A DNA stretch of 64,000 nt from Hyparrhenia diplandra (GCA_015847255.1 JADLZK010004634.1:468017-532016); one strand, 5' to 3'; positions 1 through 12,108 are shown, counted from the stretch's first letter. Notes: generated by a model not told the origin, from the sequence alone. Translations and numbers: made by a program.

Positions 1-1130
1 ACAAATGAATAGTTAGGATCATATGCAAAGCGATTTAGGCATGGTTAGGTCTAGGATACCGGGGAGACCTCATCTGGAAGTCTGCTTCCTACCGAGGCAT
101 TTACGAACTCCTACAGCACATACGAACGTGGGGGGATTTCAAGGGACGGTCAAGGCTTGTCACGACCCAGCCGCCTACCCCCTCAACCGTGGCATGCTCT
201 CATATTCGCAGGTGTCGTAATACCCGGGCACCATGCCCGCATATCAGAGCACTACTCTTGCCCCCCCCAGGATCCCCACTCATCGAATGGACGGACTAGA
301 ACAAGAGCAAACCCGAAGGAACAACGAACCGATATCCCACCTCTAATCAAGTTAGGCATATGATGATCGATGAAGAACAAGATTATGATATGTAAACTAT
401 ATGCTAGTTCATATACCAACACAAGAACATGAACAAGACTATACTCTAGTTCATAAGTTAGGCCAAGAACATAGATATAAGACTTGTAAATAGAAGAATG
501 CTCCATTGAGAAGATATATTACCGAGGCATTTCCTTCTAGGAGACAAGCCCTCCTTGTAGCTCTTCTACTCCAAGTGCTAACCAAGAACTAAGAAGAAGA
601 AGAAAGAAGAAGTAGAAGAAAGAGAGAGGTAGAGGTGGTAGAGAGAGGAAGATTCTTTGGTTTCTTTGGACTCAAGTGGTGTGTGTTGAGAGAGGAAGAG
701 AGGGGGACTATTTATACACTTGGAGGGAGGGGCCTAAGTGCTAATTTACACCAAAACCGACCTGGTAAACCTTCCTAATCGAGCAAACCGACCATCCCAC
801 GACGGTAACCCCCATTTGGCAGGTGCATGAACCGCCTCCCCGAGGCTGGGCCGAAACCGCCTCAGGGAGAGTGCGGCCGCACAGGTGGTGCGCGCGCACC
901 CCACAGGCTCGGCCTGGCCGGGTCTCGGTGGGGTGTCGTCCGCCGTCTTGAAAAGTTGTGGGCCGGGCTTGGCTCTCGCCTAATTTTGATGGTTTGGGTC
1001 GATTTGCTCCCGGGCTTGTGTTTTGCAATAATGCGCTTTCCGGATGGCGTACTTTGGTCGATTTTCCACTTGCTTTTATTATAAATCTGCAAAATAAAAT
1101 ACTAGACACTACAGGTGAAATTTTATTAGT
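1..1130 (-). repeat. LTR-like retrotransposon remnant
   Basis: No host gene is visible. Read on the minus strand, a TATAAATAG box at about 709-718 is followed by CT- and purine-rich leader-like sequence, which resembles the promoter and R/U5 part of a plant LTR. The 840-1020 stretch is GC-rich and the 1070-1180 stretch is AT-rich. I could not fix the LTR ends or find a matching second copy in the window, so the class is an inference. The short ORFs here show no recognisable domain. Confidence 0.4.
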
Positions 1131-1715
1131 GATAAATGTATATGAGTATAAAAAGGTATAGTTTTACTCCCTTTATGGTAGTAAGTTGACGGGAAAAATA
1201 TGTCGTTGGTGACCGTCAACAATCGGGTAGGCAACTGCAACCACAACGCCAACTGGAACGAGGCTTGAAATGGGGCCAAGCTGGGCTTTTCTTCACCAAC
1301 TCTCTTGATTTTATTACAACGATACGAATGTCTCAGGTAGTGAGATAGAATTTGAGTCCGATGGATCAGCCACTCCACACCGTCTCCGAGAATCGCGAGG
1401 AGTCGTGTCCGAACACTAAGGGTAGTCTTAATGGAGCATTTATGATAGTTTCTATCCCTCTTAATTATACTAACAACCCAACAATTTGCTGATGTGGAAG
1501 ATGAGTTATCACGAAGAGGACAAAGTGTAGAAATCGTTTCTTCGAGAAGGAATGACGTCCACACTAGTCCCAACAAACCAAGAAATGAGAGAAGTCATTT
1601 TGGAGAAACGACCGCAATCCAAGGTTGTCCTCGGATCCGGTGATCTGCGATTCTTTCGCCCGTTGTGCGAGGGGCGCCACGCTTCGTGGGGCTGCCACAC
1701 TAGCCCGCCACACTC

Positions 1716-2420
1716 ATGGACTGCTGCCACACTAGCTACGGCAACACTACCAGCAACTGCGGGCAACCTCAACAGGGTGACGACATGATCGACTTCACCT
1801 ACGCCCTCGACACGGGACAAGCCACGTACGACTACATTAGCACCTATGAGTTCGCCAACGGGATTCATGCCACGCAACGGGACGCACTACGGTGGGAGGC
1901 GCCCTACATAATGGACAACGCGATTCAACTCGCTCGTCTCTTCGACGCTCCTGCCTACTATGAGGTCTTCAGCATGCTTCGACTTGCGAGCTTCACCGAC
2001 GACGACATGAGGTACACGCCACCCACATCAATCTCCTACCTCGCCGGCCTCGTCACTACCCCGGAGGCTCTCATTCTTCCTCAACCGGCTACATCAACCG
2101 ACGACAAGCTTCATGGCATCGCTGGAACCAAGCTCCAAGAGAGAGCACTAGATGGGGCGTTGCTCAACGTACCCGGCGTCCACCCCCCGACGACCAGGCT
2201 ATTCGCGCACCATCCGTTCGGCTACAAGTTCGGCGTCTACTTCCGCAACCCGAGTTTCGTCATCGGCTTCAGCGGCGGCGCCACCTTCGTCAACAACTTT
2301 TGTGCGAAGATGGGCAAACTCCAGCAACGCTATGGGCCAAACGACACGTCTTCCCAGCTTGGCATCGCCTTCGTCCTTAGCAGGTGGAATGGGCGATGCG
2401 TGGATACGCCGCCTCGTTGA
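1716..2420 (+). CDS. unrecognised ORF abutting an LTR, probably element-internal
   Basis: This is an open frame of about 234 codons with balanced composition, containing acidic, aromatic and hydrophobic stretches such as FGYKFGVYFRNPSFVIGFSGG near its C-terminal third. I do not recognise the family. It stops 13 bases before the TGTCA start of an LTR at 2433, and a purine tract (GGTGGGGAGA) lies between them. That is the usual layout of the 3' end of a retrotransposon internal region (ORF, polypurine tract, 3' LTR). No reverse transcriptase, integrase or zinc knuckle is seen, so it is either a non-canonical element ORF or captured host sequence. The chosen ATG is only the first in frame; upstream in-frame sequence from about 1552 in other frames suggests decay. 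Confidence 0.35.
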   Translation: MDCCHTSYGNTTSNCGQPQQGDDMIDFTYALDTGQATYDYISTYEFANGIHATQRDALRWEAPYIMDNAIQLARLFDAPAYYEVFSMLRLASFTDDDMRYTPPTSISYLAGLVTTPEALILPQPATSTDDKLHGIAGTKLQERALDGALLNVPGVHPPTTRLFAHHPFGYKFGVYFRNPSFVIGFSGGATFVNNFCAKMGKLQQRYGPNDTSSQLGIAFVLSRWNGRCVDTPPR

Positions 2421-2432
2421 ACGGTGGGGAGA

Positions 2433-3065
2433 TGTCATGTGTCGTCAAGAGAGGGCCCAAAAGGGCTTGTCACAACCCTAAAAGGCCGGCCCAATTTGCC
2501 CGGGGGGGGAGGCCGCGTGCCACCACCCGCCGCCGCCCGTCGCCACCGCCATCATCGCGTCATTTGCTTCCTCATTAAGTAATATTATTTAGGGATAAAA
2601 TAGGAATAGATTAGGAAATAAAGGAGATCTACTTCTCATTCAAGTCTTCCTAGGACTATAAATACAAAGGGAGATATAATCGGTTGAATCAAGAAGAAAA
2701 ATAAAGGGGTAACACCCAACAACTTCGACTCTCCAGCCCTAGGCTATCTCCCTCTCCTCGCACGACGCCGCCGCCCCATCTTTGCACGCCATCGCCACGC
2801 CGCCGCCGTTCCCTCGTCGCCGCCCGGGGCTGCCAGACATCACCATCATCGCCTCCTACCTTGCCGTTCATCGTGCGCCACGTTATCTACGCCATCACGC
2901 CGCTGGTCACCGTCTCCAACGCCGCCGCCTCCTCCTGCCCCTACCCCCACACGCCCTCTTCCCTCGCAAGACGCTGCCCTAGAAACACCGCAACGCCGCC
3001 GCCACCCCCTACCGCCGCCGCCGCTGACGTGTCACCGACCGCCGGAATCCTTACGGTTTGTGACA
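2433..3065 (+). repeat. LTR (solo or 3' copy)
   Basis: The segment begins TGTCA and ends TGACA, a 5-bp terminal inverted repeat with canonical TG...CA ends. A polypurine tract lies directly upstream. A TATA-like CTATAAATAC at about 2656-2665 sits where an LTR promoter would be. The second half is extremely C-rich, with CCGCCG repeats. No matching 5' LTR is present in the window, so the element is truncated on its left side. Confidence 0.55.
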
Positions 3066-3790
3066 TACTAGTTACTGTTTAGAACATGCAGGAATCTAAG
3101 ATTTTTTTGTAGGTGATTGAAAACAAGTAGCTTTCTTTTACCTATTGTTTTGAAAGGGTTTTTATCTAACCTTATAGGAAAAATTTTGAGTTTACCGTAC
3201 GAAGTTAGATTTTCAAAAACAGAAATATGTCCGCTCATATTTAATACATACTGTACATATTGGTAGCAAAGAGATTCTACAAGTTCTATGTTCAAAACGG
3301 CCTGATTCATGTGACCCATTGAATCAGCCTTTTTTTTTAAGCTTTATCATAGCACAAATCCTAGGAACCCAGTCTCAATCAAGACAGGCTAGTAGAATTT
3401 GGCCCAGCAACCAAATGGTCCATATCCACGGAGCAACAAGAAAAGGTTCCCCGTCGGCACTCGGACCTGAACGCGTGAGCGGCGTGGGCTCGACGACCCG
3501 GTCCTTGGAATGCTATCCCGCGAGGAGCACAAGGTTATCGTCGTCTTCTCGGTGCTCGCTCCCCGCCTCTCAATTGAGTACTGTAAAACACTGTCTCACT
3601 GTCTGTACTGTAGTACGACTGTACATGTGCAACTGTCATCTTCTCGCGAGGATCATCTAGCTCTTGGTCTTGGGAGTGCCAATCTTACGACGCACGCAAC
3701 GCAAGTTTACAATCGTCTTCAAATACCCTGGACGCGGTCACACGGCTCATCCCTTTGCAGCCAGAAAATCCGATAACCACCACGGTCGAC
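3066..3790. other. intergenic, upstream of the carboxylesterase gene
   Basis: AT-rich sequence to about 3360, then mixed composition. I see no ORF with a recognisable domain, no clear TATA box and no RNA gene. The last roughly 120 bases are the likely 5' UTR of the carboxylesterase gene. Confidence 0.5.
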
Positions 3791-5354
3791 ATGGATCCCG
3801 ACGCCGAGGTGACGTTCGAGTTCGTCCCCGTGATCCGGCAGTACAAGAGCGGCCGCGTGGAGCGCCTGCACACCGTCAACCCGGTCCCGCCCTCCGTCGA
3901 CGCCGCCACCGGGGTCGCCTCCAAGGACGTCACCCTTGACCCGGCCACGGGCCTGTGGGCGCGCCTCTACCTCCCAGACCTACCCGCCCCGGGCGGCGAC
4001 AGGGACGGGCGTCTGCCTATCGTGCTCTACTTCCACGGCGGGGCCTGGTGGTCGGGACCGCGGCCGACGCGCCCGAGCACGCCTTCGTGAACCGCCTCGC
4101 TGCGCGGGCCGGCGCGCTCGCCGTGTCCGTGGAGTACCGCCTCGCGCCCGAGCACCCCGTCCCCGCCTGCTACGACGACGCCTGGGCCGCGCTCCGGTGG
4201 GTGCTGACGCAGCCGGCGTCGGCAGCTGACCCGTGGGTCCGCGACCACGGCGACGTGTCGCGCGTGTTCGTGATCGGGTTCAGCGCCGGCGCCAACCTCG
4301 CGCACAACCTCACCCTCCGCGCCGGCTCCGAGCCCGACCTCGGCGTCCGGCTGCTGGGGATGGCGCTGCTCCACCCGTTCTTCATGACGTCGGCGCCACC
4401 GGCAACGCGGGGCAGCGACGCAGCCAAGTACGCGTGGGTGCGCGCGAAGCTGGCGGAGATGTGGGCGTTCGCGTGCGGCGAGGGGCGGACGACGGCGGCG
4501 GCGGGGCCCGAGCCCGACGACCCGCGCCTGAACCCGCTCGCGGACGGCGCGCCTCTACCTCCCAGACCTACCCGCCCCCGGCGGCGACAGGGACGGGCGT
4601 CTGCCTATCGTGCTCTACTTCCACGGCGGGGGCCTGGTGGTCGGGACCGCGGCCGACGCGGCCGAGCACGCCTTCGTGAACCGCCTCGCGGCGCGGGCCG
4701 GCGCGCTCGCCGTGTCCGTGGAGTACCGCCTCGCGCCCGAGCACCCCGTCCCCGCCTGCTATGACGACGCCTGGGCCGCGCTCCGGTGGGTGCTGACGCA
4801 GCCGGCGTCGGCGGCCGACCCGTGGGTCCGCGACCACGGCGACGTGTCGCGCGTGTTCGTGGTCGGGTTCAGCGCCGGCGCCAACCTCGCGCACAACCTC
4901 ACCCCTCCGCGCCGGCTCCGAGCCCGACCTCGGCGTCCGGCTGCAGGGGATGGCGCTGCTCCACCCGTTCTTCATGACGTCGGCGACACCGGCAACGGGG
5001 TGCAGCGAGGCAGCCAAGTACGCGTGGGTGCGCGCGAAGCTGGCGGAGATGTGGGCGTTCGCGTGCGGCGAGGGGCGGACGACGACCGACGACGACCCGC
5101 GCGTGAACCGGCTCGCGGACGGCGCGCCCAGCCTGAGGCGTCTCGGGTGCGCCCGCGTCCTCGTGTGCCTCGCGGACGACGCGCTGGTCGCCGATGGCAA
5201 GGCCTACTACTACGACGGCCTGCTGGCGAGCGGGTGGGACGCCGAGCTGCTCGACTCCTCCCCTGCGGACCACGAGTTCCACCTCCGCGAGCCCGACAGC
5301 GACATGGCGGTGCTCCTCATGGACCGCCTGGTTGCGCTCATCTCCGGGAACTAG
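3791..5354 (+). pseudogene. carboxylesterase (CXE/GID1-like alpha/beta hydrolase) with internal duplication and frame breaks
   Basis: Plant class-I carboxylesterases (CXE family, HSL/GID1 fold) hydrolyse small esters. The ATG at 3791 has a good context (CGACATGGAT) and opens a typical N terminus (EVTFEFVPVIRQYKSGRVER). The oxyanion-hole HGGG, the nucleophile elbow GFSAGAN, the acid region (LADDALVADG) and the catalytic-His region (DHEFHL) are all visible. The middle of the gene is present twice (about 3958-4545 and 4546-5120). Copy 1 has lost one G in the HGGG codons (GGGG at 4040-4043 versus GGGGG at 4628-4632). Copy 2 has one extra C (CCCC at 4902-4905). Joining the N terminus to copy 2 alone would give about 324 codons, the normal CXE length, without introns. 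As it stands no full protein can be read. The indels could be sequencing errors; the duplication could be a misassembly or real. Confidence 0.85.
3958..5128 (+). repeat. tandem duplication inside the CXE gene
   Basis: Unit 1 runs 3958-4545 (588 bp) and unit 2 runs 4546-5120 (575 bp). The octamer GGCGCGCC occurs at 3958, at the junction 4546 and again at 5121, so the repeat is bounded by an 8-bp microhomology. The units are nearly identical. They differ by a 15-bp GC-rich indel in the stretch after CGEGRTT, two 1-bp homopolymer indels and a few substitutions. Confidence 0.85.
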
Positions 5355-5937
5355 AGCAGTGGAACCTGGCGCAAGCACACGCGCGCGTCACTGGAGCTGG
5401 CGCAAGAGCGTACGTGCTTGCAGTGTGCTGTCATTGACCTATATAATATGAAATGCTGCCGGCCTACCGTGTTGCTGATGCAGCTGAATAACGAACAACT
5501 TCGCTGCACCTGCATTTTTATGAAGCCCGAATGTGTGTTGATGAGAAAATTGGACTTCTTTACGGTCCAGTCTATTGGGCTATCTATACCGAGAGTCCCG
5601 CGAACTCTTGTAGCCTGCCCACGCCGAGTGCGACCGTTCCCACAAGGCACACGCTGTAGATAGAGCAGTTCATCCCCAGAAAGTAAGCTGGTACAGAATT
5701 ACCAATACAGTTCTGCATATCCTTATTGCATTTCACTTTGAAAAAAAAAACTGCACGGAGGATTTACAGAAAGCAGGAAAAATAAAATCATATGGCAGTA
5801 ACTAGAGGACCACAAATATGAACAAGACCGATCCAGCCATATCTAAGCATGTCCAATCCCTCCATTTCACATCACATATTTGTAGCCTGCCCCAGCAATA
5901 TAAAACAAAGGCTTCGCTGCAGCTGTGCAGTTTGCAT

Positions 5938-8900
5938 CTATTGTGCCTGATCCTCCTGGTTGCCCTCCACTTCTTGATCATGGATGACTATATGCAACAT
6001 CTCGCCAGGAGCACCAACTGGTTCTTCAATGGCCACCTCTCCTGGGCCCTCATCGTTGCCCTCCTCCATTCCTTGAAGATCAACGAGTATCTGCAGCAAT
6101 GCACCATGAGCAACCACCGCTTCATCCATCATCAGTCCCTCAGGGACTTGCTCGGGTATACCATGGTGTAACAGCATCCTTCGCAAGAGTGATGAATCAT
6201 CAACTTCCATTCTGTGATCAGGGGTGTGCCTCTGATTAAAGCGCCCTGGGAGCTTTGAACTGGAGTTGTAGCAGGCTTCGCAAAGGTCAAACCCAATTAA
6301 CTCAGTGCAGTCCTGGCATTTGTATCTCTTACCACGTATCGGATACACCTGCATGGTGTTCACCAGTTTCATCTTAGCAAACTGAAAAATAATTTAATAT
6401 ATGATGCGAAAATTTTGTCCATGTCTGATTTCATATTAAGGTTATTGTAAGGATTGGAAATAGGGGACAATAAGGTTCATCACAGAACAAGCACTAGCAT
6501 AAGACTACCATCAGCAAAAGCTAAAAACTGTACTCTGCCAAAGAAAAAGGTTACAAGCTAGAAGACAATTAGCAAAAACTTAATGTGTCACGATTTGGGT
6601 CCTCTAAGAAGCCTACGGAATTAAAGGCAGATGTCTCTGCAGAAAAACTCCTCTAAGAAGCCTTCTTGGATAAATAGCTGTAACCTTTAAGATTTGGGTA
6701 CTCAAATTGAAGGATAACTACACTACATATGATGGTACAGACATTCAGCACGTTACTGATCATGACTATTCTTAATAAGTTATTAGTAACTTTGAAATTT
6801 GAATGATGTATGTTGGTCTCAAAACTGGAGGATTTGAATCAACCCTTTCCACAGAAGTAAATGATCTACTCAAGGTCTTCTAATTGGCGAGTAACATCAA
6901 TACAGCTAGCATGAAGGCTATACACTTACAGAATAAGAAAGATGAAACTGTATTTCCCTAGACCAATTCTAGGTGAACGATTGTGAAGTCAAAGAAATCA
7001 TTCTATTCTACTCTAACAGTAAAACTTTGCTTTTGAATGTTTTACAGTATTGATAAGCTCAAAACTGATAAAAAGTTTACAACTCGTGCATACCCCACAT
7101 GAGTCACATCCTACTCCAACGTGAATGTTAGACAGGTCCTCATCACGCAGTGCTCTAGTGCTTCCTTTTCTGCCTGAAGTACCTAAACAGCACAAAAAAA
7201 AAAAAAAAACTTGAGTTAGCTACCAAAAAAGGGGAGGGGGAGAGGGGGTACCTAATATATGCCCCATGCCTTAGGTTTAAGGCCTAATTAAGATCTTAAA
7301 TTGCATAATGTGATGGACCACAAACATATCTACACCGAGACGAGGGGGACAAGTTGAACAGCTAACCATGTACACATATATCTAAACTATTTAAAAATGG
7401 TTCAAAAACCCAATCCCGTAAAAGGGTTATCCCAGACACAGACTACAGCAGTACTATCGAACAGGTGGTTCGGCATCCTCTTGTGGTGGTGGAACCTGAA
7501 ACTGCCCAGTTTCGACTGCGGCTGTGGACTGTAAACAACTAGTGACTTGTGTTAGCAAATTACTATTTCTACTACAACCTATTGCAATAGCTCTACACAA
7601 CGTTAATATTAGAAGACTTCAACCAATATATACATAGCAAATTAGCAATAACAATAAATCCCTCTTGATCCACAAACTAACATCATACGATCTGATATGC
7701 TAGTACTCGTCCCCAAATGGAAAGGTCTAATGACTAAAACAGTATTACAGTTAGTAATGCAATTCATTAGAAATGCATATTTTATACTAGAGAAACAGTA
7801 CACAAAAAGCATAACAAAGATATTCTATACAATTTCCATGCCAGGTATTTATATCACACTATTGCTAGAAGCCAACAAAAACTTAAGTAATAAACTATTT
7901 TTTTGGAGCACTAAGTGAAATTACACCATAGCTACAATCACATGTATTGTTCAGTGACTGTTGCTGTTGGTTCGGGTGGACTCACCACTGCCAACCCCAA
8001 GCAGCTTCAGGTTCCTTGAAGAGCACACAGTAGAATTTTGGTGTTATTTTAAGGACTTGAAATAGACCTTTTTTTTCTCAAACATGCAGGAGAGCTGTGT
8101 GTCTTTTATATTAATAAGGAAAAAGTGGGTACAAGAAAACCCCAAAACAACAAAGATAGCACCTCAACACACCCCGATACACATGGCCACAACAAGCCCA
8201 CAAACTAACTAACAAATACTCCCAAACACACAAAGAGACAATAAACCCACTCACAAACAAGGGATAAACGACCAACGGGCCAAGCAATTAGGCAACACCA
8301 AGTATCCATTCAGTCAACAAGGTTATGGCCCTTCACACCTGCCGGAAATAGAGTTTTCATAGCAAACATTTCATAATAGTTAAATTTGCCCAGCTTCTAC
8401 AATTTTACTGAGTCCGCCCACCTTAAGTAAAACGAGAAAATTGTAAGGAAACTACAGTCATCATCCATTAGCATGGGTAATCAAGGGAAAACAACTTAAT
8501 ATGAAACGTATATGGCTAACCAACGGCATGAGGTTGACTTGGACTAGCAAGGGCATATCTTTAACACCGTCAGGTCAAGTTTATACAAGGTATCAGTCAA
8601 TCTCGTGCATGGTTTGGTTCAAGTTTATACAAGGTATTACTCACTCTCATTTTCATGCATGGTTTGGATTCCTTATTCTCAACATATAAGTTACTGTTAC
8701 TGGAGGTATCCCATCAGCAAGGAAGCGCCATCAAAGATGACCTTTTTTTTCCTTCTAATAAGGGATCTTACCCTGTTATACAGGAGATAATATGTGAAGT
8801 GAAATAGAACTTGGCAACAAAAGCTTACCGGAAGATGACGCTTCACGATTGCACTGGTCCTTCTTAAACTGAACTTTCTGCCCTCTCGATTCATATTCTA

Positions 8901-11751
8901 CTGGAAAATATTCTTCCAGGAAATGATCAAGGTCCAGGCAAACATTAGGGAAATCTCCAGGGTGAAGACTTCCACAAACATGGCATTTTAGTGTTTCCTC
9001 ATTCAAGGATGACAAACAGGATACACAATACACTATAACAAAACCAACTTAAGTTAATATCTCCAAAGCAAGTTAAGTAGTAGCTTTTATTCTGAAACTA
9101 GAATTTACCATGACCACAATTAAGAACGGCAGGTTGATACAACATCTCCGTACAGAGAGGGCATGAAACATCCTCCAACTTAATTTTCTTGGAATGCTCA
9201 TCCAAAGTGCTGCCATTCAATGAAACTTCTTGTGGAGGTCTAGCTTTAATGTCTTCATTTTTTTTCTCCCCATCACTTCCAACTTTAAAAAAGAAAAAAA
9301 AAGAAAAAAGAAAAGAAAGTGGGTAAATCGTATTTAAGACTTATGATATGTAATGGAAATGGATATATTATTTGAGATTTGTGGGATATTATGGAAGTGG
9401 AGGTAACTACAACCGTAATTAGATGGCAAAATTCTTACCATTATTCTTGGAGTTTAAAAACTCAATGATTTGAGGAGAGTATGTTTCCATGCGCTTCTCT
9501 TCCTCTGAAATGTAAGCCAAAAGCCAAAAGTGAACATACTAAAAATGGAAGTGCGCACACTACTAATCCCACAGTTCCACATTATAGGTCATTCAGTCTT
9601 TAGATGCATAGTTTTCAGTGTGTATACATAATGTATATCTAGGAGCATAGTATAAATTTTGTATCTAAAGAAGCCAATAATTTGGGACGGAGGGAGTAAC
9701 TAGTAAAAAAGGGGGATGTGCTGGGTGAAGCAGCAAGACTCCAAACTAAAGCAATGAGACAACTAAGCCAACATGAACACCATACATGCAAAAAAAAGTT
9801 AATATTTCTCTTGCAATGATGCTCCTACCCAGCATAATTATCTTTGTTTTGACCCATCAATAAATAAATGCAATGCTTGCATATTAGTTTTAGGGTGTAG
9901 AACACTCACCTAGTACTTCTTTTTCCCTTCGTTTGTAATCAGTAGTTTCAAGCTTTAGAAGCAAATGATGCAAGAGCTGACAGATACTCGGAAAGTGTCT
10001 ATAGGGCTGCCTACACACAGCACAATGGGATTCCGGGAAACGATGCATAGCATGGTGGACACACCAGAAGCATGACATATGACCACATGCTGCACCAGTA
10101 GATGATTAATGAGTTTTGAAGAGTATGACATAGTAAAGCTGTTTCCTGTAAACATGAAAGGCAAACTCTTACATAGAACAACAGGTTTGTACAGAAGATC
10201 CCTGCAAAACAGATTGATTAAACAGATGAGATCATTGGTACATATGTGCAGAACTATAGCTCCGCAGAATGCAAATCAAATATCCCAAACAAACAAAAAA
10301 AGGTACAAGATTGTGTTTTTATGCATACACAGAATTCAGTGTTGCCATGTTGTTTACAGATACAAAAACAGCAATGTCGGGCTTCAGCATCGCTGTGGTG
10401 CCCAACTGGCACTAGCACCACATGAACTCAACTCATAGCAAGCTGAGTAATCACTCAACAGATATTCTATTTAAGTTTACATAGGCCACTATTTAGTTCC
10501 ATTGTGATATTATTGGTTGAGGAAAAATTATGTTGTTCCACAAGACACTGGACTCAATGAGGTTGTTGAATCACTTCACCTTCTATTCATGCTCAGTCAT
10601 CATTTTGAAAACGCTTTGCCACAATCTGTTCAATAATGTTCTCAGCAGTTTTGTTTGTTACATTGGAGTTCTGCATGCATGCTAACTAAATTATGCTGTT
10701 CCTATGCACTCAGTTTGCCAACTGCCCACTCCCTTGGCTGTTTTTCAAACTGCCTCGCACCCAGAACTTTCTGCATAAGGTTGTTCCCTCCCGGCCGCAC
10801 CACCACAATGCCTGTGATCACCTCAGGCAAACTATTGCTCCAACCCCCTCCATACTCATTGCTGGCTTCTCCTGTGGCCAGATCCAACACCCTTCCCTGA
10901 CCCAGCCTGCTGCCGGTCCTCCGCCCCACAGTCGGAAGCATCCCCACAACCTTGCCACTCAATGCACCACCCTCTACCACAATCAGACTAGCCTACCACC
11001 GGCTTTCCTTCTAGGCTCACCAGACTTTAGTGAAGCACCAACCATAACTGTGCTGGAGAGAGCGGGTGTGGTAAAGATCTGCTGGCTATAAATAAATTCA
11101 GGTGCCGGCGTCCCCCAAAGTGCCAGGGCATAGTGTACTAGAGCAGCTAGGTTCTGTTAACGATATTCCTAATTTCCTATAGGTACATAGTTGTGCAATA
11201 CATATGAGTCAAGCAAGGTGCATACATGGACATTTGTTTTGCACAGATTTAAACACATGCAAATTGAGTCATTCCGCAGATTTTGCTGGGACCTTAGAAA
11301 TGGGGAGGCAAATGTGCCCTGGGCCCTGGCACGATCAATCTCAAAGTGACTTAACAAAATAATGCAGCGTGCTCTGCCCCTAGGTGTTACCATAAATTTT
11401 GTGGAACAAATGGGTTCTGCAGTCATATCGACACAGAAGCTTACGAATTCTATAACGCAATCTAGCATATCGCCAGTAAAGAAATTTTGGGGCAAGCTAC
11501 GAGGACGAACAATTTGCCGACGTACGTAGGATCAAAGGCATCGCCCATAATCACAGAACGATCTACAGCCTCCCGACGAGAGGAGAGGAATCAGAGAGGG
11601 GGAAAGGGTACGCCGCATCGGCAACAAAAACTCACAGACAGACGCAGCACATGAACTGCGGGTCGTCCAGATCGTTGGCTCCAGGCCCGGCGGCCGTGGA
11701 GGCGACCTCCTCCTTCTTCCCCGGCTCCGGCGGGTGGCCGTCGGAGGCCAT
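5938..11751 (-). CDS. PRT1: E3 ubiquitin-protein ligase PRT1-like (N-degron pathway)
   Basis: PRT1 ubiquitinates proteins with bulky aromatic N-terminal residues in the plant Arg/N-degron pathway. Eight exons with GT-AG borders and matching phases can be read: 11751-11636, 10201-10173 (29-bp microexon), 10089-9910, 9504-9439, 9282-9109, 9032-8829, 7182-7094 and 6348-5938. They total 1269 nt, 422 aa plus stop, close to the 410 aa I recall for Arabidopsis PRT1. RING 1 is at about residues 35-75 (CCVCL...CGHMSCFWC...CAVC). RING 2 is at about 169-210 (CPLC...CGHVYCVSC...CHVC). A ZZ zinc finger lies at about 279-325 (GCDSCGVYPIRGKRYKCQDC, then DLCEACY and HTPDH). The tail is acidic. An in-frame upstream ATG at 11877 would add 42 residues; I prefer 11751 because the shorter N terminus fits the family. 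The gene is fully intact, unlike its neighbours. Introns carry a LINE tail and a MITE. Confidence 0.92.
8067..8344 (-). mobile_element. 5'-truncated LINE 3' end in a PRT1 intron
   Basis: On the plus strand a poly-T run at 8069-8076 is followed by CTCAAACATGCAGGAGAGCT. The reverse complement is the usual end of grass LINEs (AGCTCTCCTGCATGTTTGAG then poly-A). GAAATAGA occurs at 8059-8066 and again at 8345-8352 and may be the target-site duplication. If so, the insert is 278 bp. It sits in the 1.65-kb intron between 7183 and 8828 and does not disturb the exon frame. Confidence 0.6.
9563..9696. mobile_element. Stowaway-like MITE in a PRT1 intron
   Basis: The element is about 134 bp, flanked by TA on both sides. 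The right end is GGGACGGAGGGAG and the left end (CTAATCCCACAG...) is a diverged inverted copy. It lies in the intron between the exons ending at 9910 and starting at 9504. Confidence 0.65.
10202..11635 (-). other. PRT1 first intron containing an unrecognised open stretch
   Basis: The intron separates exon 1 from the 29-bp microexon. At 10702-10980 the minus strand has a 92-codon open frame with protein-like composition (for example GRVLDLATGEASNEYGGGWS). It has no paired splice sites that would fit the PRT1 frame and no family I recognise. It may be a fragment of a transposable-element ORF. Confidence 0.35.
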
Positions 11752-11984
11752 CCTGCCTCCCTCCTCGATTCGTCTGGCCACCCGAAGGAACGGGTGGAAG
11801 GAATCTGTTGCGCCTGCGAGCTGCGAGAGGACGAAAAGGGCACGGAAAGCCGGAAGCGTCGGGGAGGGACTCGCCAACTCGCTGATTTGGGACGGTAGCA
11901 GCCCAGCCCACGCCGCCTTTGTGGAGAGGGCTGTATCTTATGGATTGGATCACCCAGGTTCTGTTTACTCACCGCTGCTCAATT

Positions 11985-12032
11985 ATCGTTTGGTCGCAAG
12001 TCAAAAAAAAAAAAAAAAAAAATCGTTTGGTC
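11985..12032 (+). mobile_element. ultra-short poly(A) retro-insertion with 11-bp TSD
   Basis: ATCGTTTGGTC occurs at 11985-11995 and 12022-12032. Between the copies are only 26 bases, GCAAGTC followed by about 19 A. The structure is that of an extremely 5'-truncated LINE/SINE insertion made by target-primed reverse transcription. It lies about 230 bp upstream of the PRT1 start codon. Confidence 0.7.
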
Positions 12033-12108
12033 TTAAAAAAAGAGAGCGGTCTGGCATTTTCTCTTTCTCTTCAAAAATTCAAATCCGGACCCTCCTGTAT
12101 CATCTTTA

